From Kosakonia cowanii JCM 10956 = DSM 18146 (GTDB lineage: Bacteria; Pseudomonadota; Gammaproteobacteria; Enterobacterales; Enterobacteriaceae): DNA of 64,000 nt. Below, piece after piece: positions 60,370 to 64,000 of this stretch. Below the pieces are notes generated by a model. That model searched no databases. It worked only from the letters and a program-made list of their open reading frames with translations, and was not told the origin of the DNA. Where the stretch lies: contig NZ_CP019445.1 of the NCBI RefSeq assembly GCF_001975225.1, positions 4,216,001-4,280,000 on the forward strand. Reading direction: 5' to 3'. Positions within the stretch are counted from its first letter, which is position 1, and each line of letters opens with the position of its first letter. The position numbers were made by a program, and so were the translations under genes.

Positions 60370-61994
60370 GGTTTCTCTCCTTCAGCGCCGTCGCGTTTGT
60401 AGACTTCACGCAGAAAGGTGGTTGCCGACGGATGCGACTGGAAGTTTTTCACCTCATTGCGCACCACTACCGAATCGACCATTTGCGACAGCGGGATCAG
60501 CGCCGGGATCAGCTGGTCATAACGCACCTGAATTTGCTGGTAATCCGCCTTCTGTTTGTTTGGATCGCGCTCCAGCAGGGCCTGGTCGATCATCTCGTTA
60601 AGCGGTTTGTCATAGAAACTGGTGCGCCAGCCCTGGAAGTTGGTCAGCCGGGCTTCGTCGCTGTTATCGGGGTTATAGACCAGCGCGCGCAGGCTGGAGT
60701 GCGGGTGCGGCTCGACGCCGCTGCCGCCGCGCCCGACCAGCATGTCGAACTTGCGCTCGCGCATCGCGCCGTAGATCTGGTTGCCAGTGCCGGTGATAAT
60801 TTTGGCGTTGATGCCTGCCTGCATCAGCGTCGACTGCACGGCAATGGCGATATTGAGAAACGGCTGATCGGCCAGCACGCGCAGCGTGGTGTCAAAGCCT
60901 TGCGGGTAGCCCGCTTCCGCCAGCAGCTTTTTGGCGCGCGGAATATCGAGCCGGTAGCCGGGGTCCGGCAGCGTCGACGGCATTCCCGCTTTAATCGGCC
61001 GCTGGTGCAGCACACCGTAACCCGGCATTAGCGCATTGTTGATGCCCTGGTAATCAATCAGGTAGCGCACCGCTTCGCGCACTTTTGCATTGGCGAAGTG
61101 CGGCTCTTTCATGCTCATCGCCACGTAGTAGACCGTGCCCTTCTGCACCGCCTCGACGGTAACATTCGGGTCTTTTCGCAGCGCATTGATATCCGATACC
61201 GCCATGTTGTTGGCAATATCGAGATCCCCTTTTGCCAGCATCAGGCGCAGGGTTTGCGACTCCTGAAAATGGCGCAGCACCACGCGGCTCAGCTTCGGCT
61301 CTTCGCGCCAGTAGTGCGGGTTACGCTTCATGCGCAGCACATCTTTCGCCTGCCAGGTCTCCAGCATAAACGGCCCGGAGCCAGCTTCATTGGTAGTCAG
61401 CCAGCGGTTACCCCAGTCGTTATTTACCGCATGCTTCTGCACGGTTTTGCTGTCGAGCACGCCGAGGTTGCCCAGCGCGCCAAGCGAGTAGAGCACCAGT
61501 TGCGGATCATTGGCTTTTGGCAGGGTGATTTTTACCGTGTAGGCATCCGGGGCGCTGATCTGCTGGTCGATATTCTTTTTACTGAAACCGTAGGATTTCC
61601 ACACCGAGGCCTGCGCAAGGTTAAGGTGCAAAAGCCTGCGCATCGACCAGACCACATCCTCTGCGGTTAAGGGGTTGCCGGAGTGAAATTTCACGTCGTC
61701 GCGCAGATGAAAGGTCAGGCTTTTGCCGTCCGGGTCGATAGTCCAGCTTTTCGCCAGCGCCGGTTTCACGTTGGTCAGCTCGTTAGGATCCAGCTCCACC
61801 AGCGAGTCATAGAGATTGACGACGATGCCAACCACTTCATTGCCGGTCATTGCCGCCGGATCGAGGGTCAGCAGGTTGTTCATGTTCATGCCGATGATGA
61901 GCTGATCGGGCGGCGTTTTTGCCTCTGCCGCGCCGCTGCCCACCATCAACGAGAGCGCGAGTACGCACGCGCCCGCGAGGGAGTTTTTTTTCAT
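60366..61994 (-). CDS. Periplasmic solute-binding protein of a peptide-type ABC importer
   Basis: The 542-residue precursor has a Sec signal (MKKNSLAGACVLALSLMVG, cut after GAAEA) and an SBP_bac_5 fold like DppA/OppA. Matching segments include LYDSLVELDP, SLTFHLRDDVKFHSGNPLTAEDV and GSGPFMLETW. It is downstream of the enolase-superfamily gene after a 97-base gap. Its ligand cannot be assigned from sequence. The operon order (enzyme, binding protein, two permeases, two ATPases) suggests uptake of the enzyme's substrate or a precursor. Confidence 0.88.
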   Translation of the reverse strand: MKKNSLAGACVLALSLMVGSGAAEAKTPPDQLIIGMNMNNLLTLDPAAMTGNEVVGIVVNLYDSLVELDPNELTNVKPALAKSWTIDPDGKSLTFHLRDDVKFHSGNPLTAEDVVWSMRRLLHLNLAQASVWKSYGFSKKNIDQQISAPDAYTVKITLPKANDPQLVLYSLGALGNLGVLDSKTVQKHAVNNDWGNRWLTTNEAGSGPFMLETWQAKDVLRMKRNPHYWREEPKLSRVVLRHFQESQTLRLMLAKGDLDIANNMAVSDINALRKDPNVTVEAVQKGTVYYVAMSMKEPHFANAKVREAVRYLIDYQGINNALMPGYGVLHQRPIKAGMPSTLPDPGYRLDIPRAKKLLAEAGYPQGFDTTLRVLADQPFLNIAIAVQSTLMQAGINAKIITGTGNQIYGAMRERKFDMLVGRGGSGVEPHPHSSLRALVYNPDNSDEARLTNFQGWRTSFYDKPLNEMIDQALLERDPNKQKADYQQIQVRYDQLIPALIPLSQMVDSVVVRNEVKNFQSHPSATTFLREVYKRDGAEGEKP

Positions 61995-62091
61995 CTATCT
62001 GTCGCCTGTAGGGTACGTTTTGCCGGTGGTGACGAGCACACAAACCGGCCCACGCGTCCCGAAAGTCAGTGCTCCCGGGTATTTTTATTGT

Positions 62092-63246
62092 TCAGTCGTG
62101 GCTGACGGTGTTGGCTTCGATAAAGGCAAAATTGATATCTTCCCCGAGTCCCGGACGCTGCGGCAGATGCACAAAGCCCTCGTCATCCATCGGGTCGACG
62201 ATGCTATTGAGATAAGCGGCGGGCTGGTCGTAGTCGAGGAACGGGTGCAGCAGGCCGCGCTCATACCAGCGGCAGTTGCGGATCGCACCAATGACCGCAA
62301 GGCTTGCCGCGCCGTTGCCGTGCACTTCGCAATCCATGCCGAAGGATTCGGCGAGGTTCGCCACTTTTAGGGTCGGCGAAATGCCGCCCACACCGTTAGC
62401 GCCAGCGCGCAGGATGTCGCAGGCACCTGCTTTTACCCAGTCAGCGCGGCTGTGGTGTTTTCCGCCCAGGCTCTCCGGGCCGATAATCGGAATCGATAAG
62501 TTCTCCGCCAGCCAGGCGTAAGAGGACATGCTCTCCTCCTCCATCGGCTCTTCAAACCAGGCAAAGTTGAGCTTCTCCAGCTCTTTGCCAATCCACAGCG
62601 CTTCGGTGCGGCTGTACCAGTGGTAGCCATCAATCATCAGATCGATATCCGGCCCGACCGCTTCACGCACCGCAGCGCAGGCTTTGATATCCATTTTCGG
62701 GTTCGGCGCGAACTTCACCGGCGGCATCCAGGTGTGCAGCTTGATAGCCTTATAACCGCGCGCCACCAGCGTTTCGGCAAAGGCGGCGTACTCTTCCGGC
62801 GTGGAGAGACCGCCCTCGAGATCGTCGCCGCACATGGTGCTGCCGTACGCCGGGACTTTATCGCGGTAGCCGCCGAGCAGTTTATAGACCGGCATATTGA
62901 GCTTGCGGCCAATCAAATCCCATAGCGCCTGCTCAACAAACGAGAGCGCGCGTTCGGTCAGTTGATGCGCGCTGCCGCGCTGCCAGTGCACCAGATCCTG
63001 CCAGATACGCTCGCGGTTAAAAGGATCCTGGCCGACCATCACTTTGCGGAAGAATGCGGTGAGCACGAATGGACGTACCACTTCTGGCGGCGCGAATGAG
63101 TAACCGGTGCTGCCGTCGTCTGCGGTGATGGTTAACATCGCCATCTTCGCCTGCGTCTCCGGCCCCGGATGGGAGTGCCCGGCGCTGTCAAAGACCCGTC
63201 GCGTGGGGTGCTGAAAGACGGTGACGTTTACAGATTCAATTTTCAT
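62092..63246 (-). CDS. Enolase-superfamily enzyme, mandelate racemase subgroup, substrate unknown
   Basis: The ATG at 63246 gives a 384-residue enzyme beginning MKIESVNVTVFQHPTRR. The C-terminal barrel has KLH at 169-171 (second strand), metal ligands Asp206, Glu232 and Glu258 at 26-residue intervals as in mandelate racemase, and His309 in CEVHGNG. The position expected for the His-partner Asp, five residues before the GG of GVGG, appears to be Gly282, so the dyad may be incomplete or formed otherwise. Probable acid-sugar dehydratase or racemase. It is first in the importer operon, and a CRP site lies about 120 bp upstream. Confidence 0.85.
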   Translation of the reverse strand: MKIESVNVTVFQHPTRRVFDSAGHSHPGPETQAKMAMLTITADDGSTGYSFAPPEVVRPFVLTAFFRKVMVGQDPFNRERIWQDLVHWQRGSAHQLTERALSFVEQALWDLIGRKLNMPVYKLLGGYRDKVPAYGSTMCGDDLEGGLSTPEEYAAFAETLVARGYKAIKLHTWMPPVKFAPNPKMDIKACAAVREAVGPDIDLMIDGYHWYSRTEALWIGKELEKLNFAWFEEPMEEESMSSYAWLAENLSIPIIGPESLGGKHHSRADWVKAGACDILRAGANGVGGISPTLKVANLAESFGMDCEVHGNGAASLAVIGAIRNCRWYERGLLHPFLDYDQPAAYLNSIVDPMDDEGFVHLPQRPGLGEDINFAFIEANTVSHD

Positions 63247-63365
63247 TCCGTATCCTTGAGTTTTGAAAAGCTGTTTCAGAACAAAATATATGCACAAAAC
63301 CTGGTCACATCCTCGGACAAATAGCGCTAAGCGGCGACCATTTTTTGGGCATGCGCACAAGGATG

Positions 63366-63381
63366 CGTGATACTTTTCACA
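63366..63381 (-). promoter_or_regulatory. CRP site upstream of the enolase/ABC operon
   Basis: CGTGATACTTTTCACA matches the palindromic consensus TGTGA-N6-TCACA at nine of ten core bases. A -10-like TATATT (63290-63285, minus strand) lies about 45 bp before the gene, which puts the site near -95, a permitted class I position; the -35 is unclear. The 228-bp gap to fbaB otherwise shows no gene. Catabolite-controlled expression is inferred. Confidence 0.55.
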
Positions 63382-63474
63382 AAAGGTTACGGAAATGTGA
63401 TCGGAGTCCGTGGGGGAAGACGCGGGGCAGAGAGAGAAAACCCCCTTCCTGGCGGAAAGGGGCAACAACGGAGA

Positions 63475-64000
63475 TCAGGCGATGGTGATCTTCTCGTCGA
63501 GATAGACATCCTGTACGGCATTAATCAGCTTCACGCCGTCGGCCATTGTTTTCTTGAACGCTTTACGTCCCAGGATCAGCCCCATGCCGCCGGCACGTTT
63601 GTTGATCACCGCCGTGCGTACCGCCTCGGTGAGATCCGCCTCGCCGCCGGAGGCACCACCGGAGTTGATAAGCCCGGCACGACCCATATAGCAGTTGGCT
63701 AACTGGTAGCGCACCAGATCGATCGGGTTGTCGCTGGTGAGCTTGCTGTAGACGCGCTCATCGGTATAGCCGAATTTCACCGCGTTATAGCCGCCGTTAT
63801 TCTCCGCCATCTTCTGCTTCACGATATCCGCGCCAATGGTGGCGGCAATGTGGTTCGCCTGGCCGGTGAGATCCGCTGAAACATGGTAATCGACACCATC
63901 TTTCTTAAACGCGAAGTTGCGCAGATAGGCCCACAGCACCGTCACCATGCCCAGTTCATGAGCACGCTCAAAGGCGGTGGAGATCTCTTCAATCTGGCGA
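63475..64000 (-). CDS. fbaB: Class I fructose-bisphosphate aldolase FbaB (partial)
   Basis: The C-terminal 175 residues of the DhnA-type class I aldolase are present; the start lies beyond the right edge. The sequence includes [23 protein letters not shown], the [22 protein letters not shown] region with the phosphate-binding glycines, and the C-terminus [22 protein letters not shown], which I recognise as FbaB. It cleaves fructose-1,6-bisphosphate using a Schiff-base lysine. An internal methionine at 63948 is not the start, as the reading continues upstream through [16 protein letters not shown] to the edge. Confidence 0.93.
   Translation of the reverse strand, partial: RQIEEISTAFERAHELGMVTVLWAYLRNFAFKKDGVDYHVSADLTGQANHIAATIGADIVKQKMAENNGGYNAVKFGYTDERVYSKLTSDNPIDLVRYQLANCYMGRAGLINSGGASGGEADLTEAVRTAVINKRAGGMGLILGRKAFKKTMADGVKLINAVQDVYLDEKITIA

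Overview
The window is chromosomal DNA from a member of the Enterobacteriaceae. The order wza-yegH-asmA-dcd-udk-dgcE-alkA-yegD-mdtABCD-baeSR-trhP-cyaR-yegS-fbaB follows the Escherichia coli map. The accessory genes, the high-GC coding sequence and the type of repeats fit a Kosakonia/Enterobacter-like genus better than E. coli itself. This placement is inferred from remembered protein families, not from a search.

Region 1 (1-6110, minus strand) is the start of an O-antigen (rfb) cluster and its boundary genes. Reading with transcription: gnu, galF, a terminator-like hairpin, a JUMPstart/ops element, then rfbB-rfbD-rfbA-rfbC and the first 50 codons of an fdtA-like ketoisomerase. These genes make dTDP-L-rhamnose and probably a dTDP-3-amino-3,6-dideoxyhexose.

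Region 2 (6271-29400, minus strand) is a complete colanic acid (M-antigen) cluster: wza-wzb-wzc-wcaA-B-C-D-E-F-gmd-fcl-gmm-wcaI-manC-manB-wcaJ-wzxC-wcaK-L-M. It supplies GDP-fucose and GDP-mannose, glycosyl- and acetyltransferases, the initiating transferase, flippase, polymerase and export machinery. A leader of about 450 nt before wza carries an RcsAB-type box and a second JUMPstart/ops element. Intercistronic hairpins lie between wzc and wcaA, between manC and manB, and between manB and wcaJ.

Region 3 (29610-41751) holds conserved housekeeping genes: yegH, a NudK-like Nudix hydrolase, a seven-copy 53-bp REP tandem array, a frameshifted asmA, dcd, udk, the diguanylate cyclase dgcE, a REP cluster, alkA and the Hsp70-like yegD.

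Region 4 (41822-55324, plus strand) is the mdtABCD-baeSR efflux/envelope-stress operon with a BaeR-like box. It is extended by an unnamed secreted repeat protein immediately after baeR. trhP follows, with two perfect hairpins before it, and then the CRP-controlled sRNA gene cyaR.

Region 5 (55405-64000) contains yegS, REP elements around a 287-bp MITE-like non-coding element, and a minus-strand operon with an enolase-superfamily enzyme and a five-gene peptide-type ABC importer. A near-perfect CRP site lies upstream of that operon. The window ends inside fbaB. The importer operon sits where E. coli K-12 has the gat genes and is the most evident lineage-specific island.

No clearly unprecedented system was found. 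The best candidates for new biology are the secreted protein added to the Bae operon, the uncharacterised importer/enolase operon, the MITE-like element and the 53-bp REP array.
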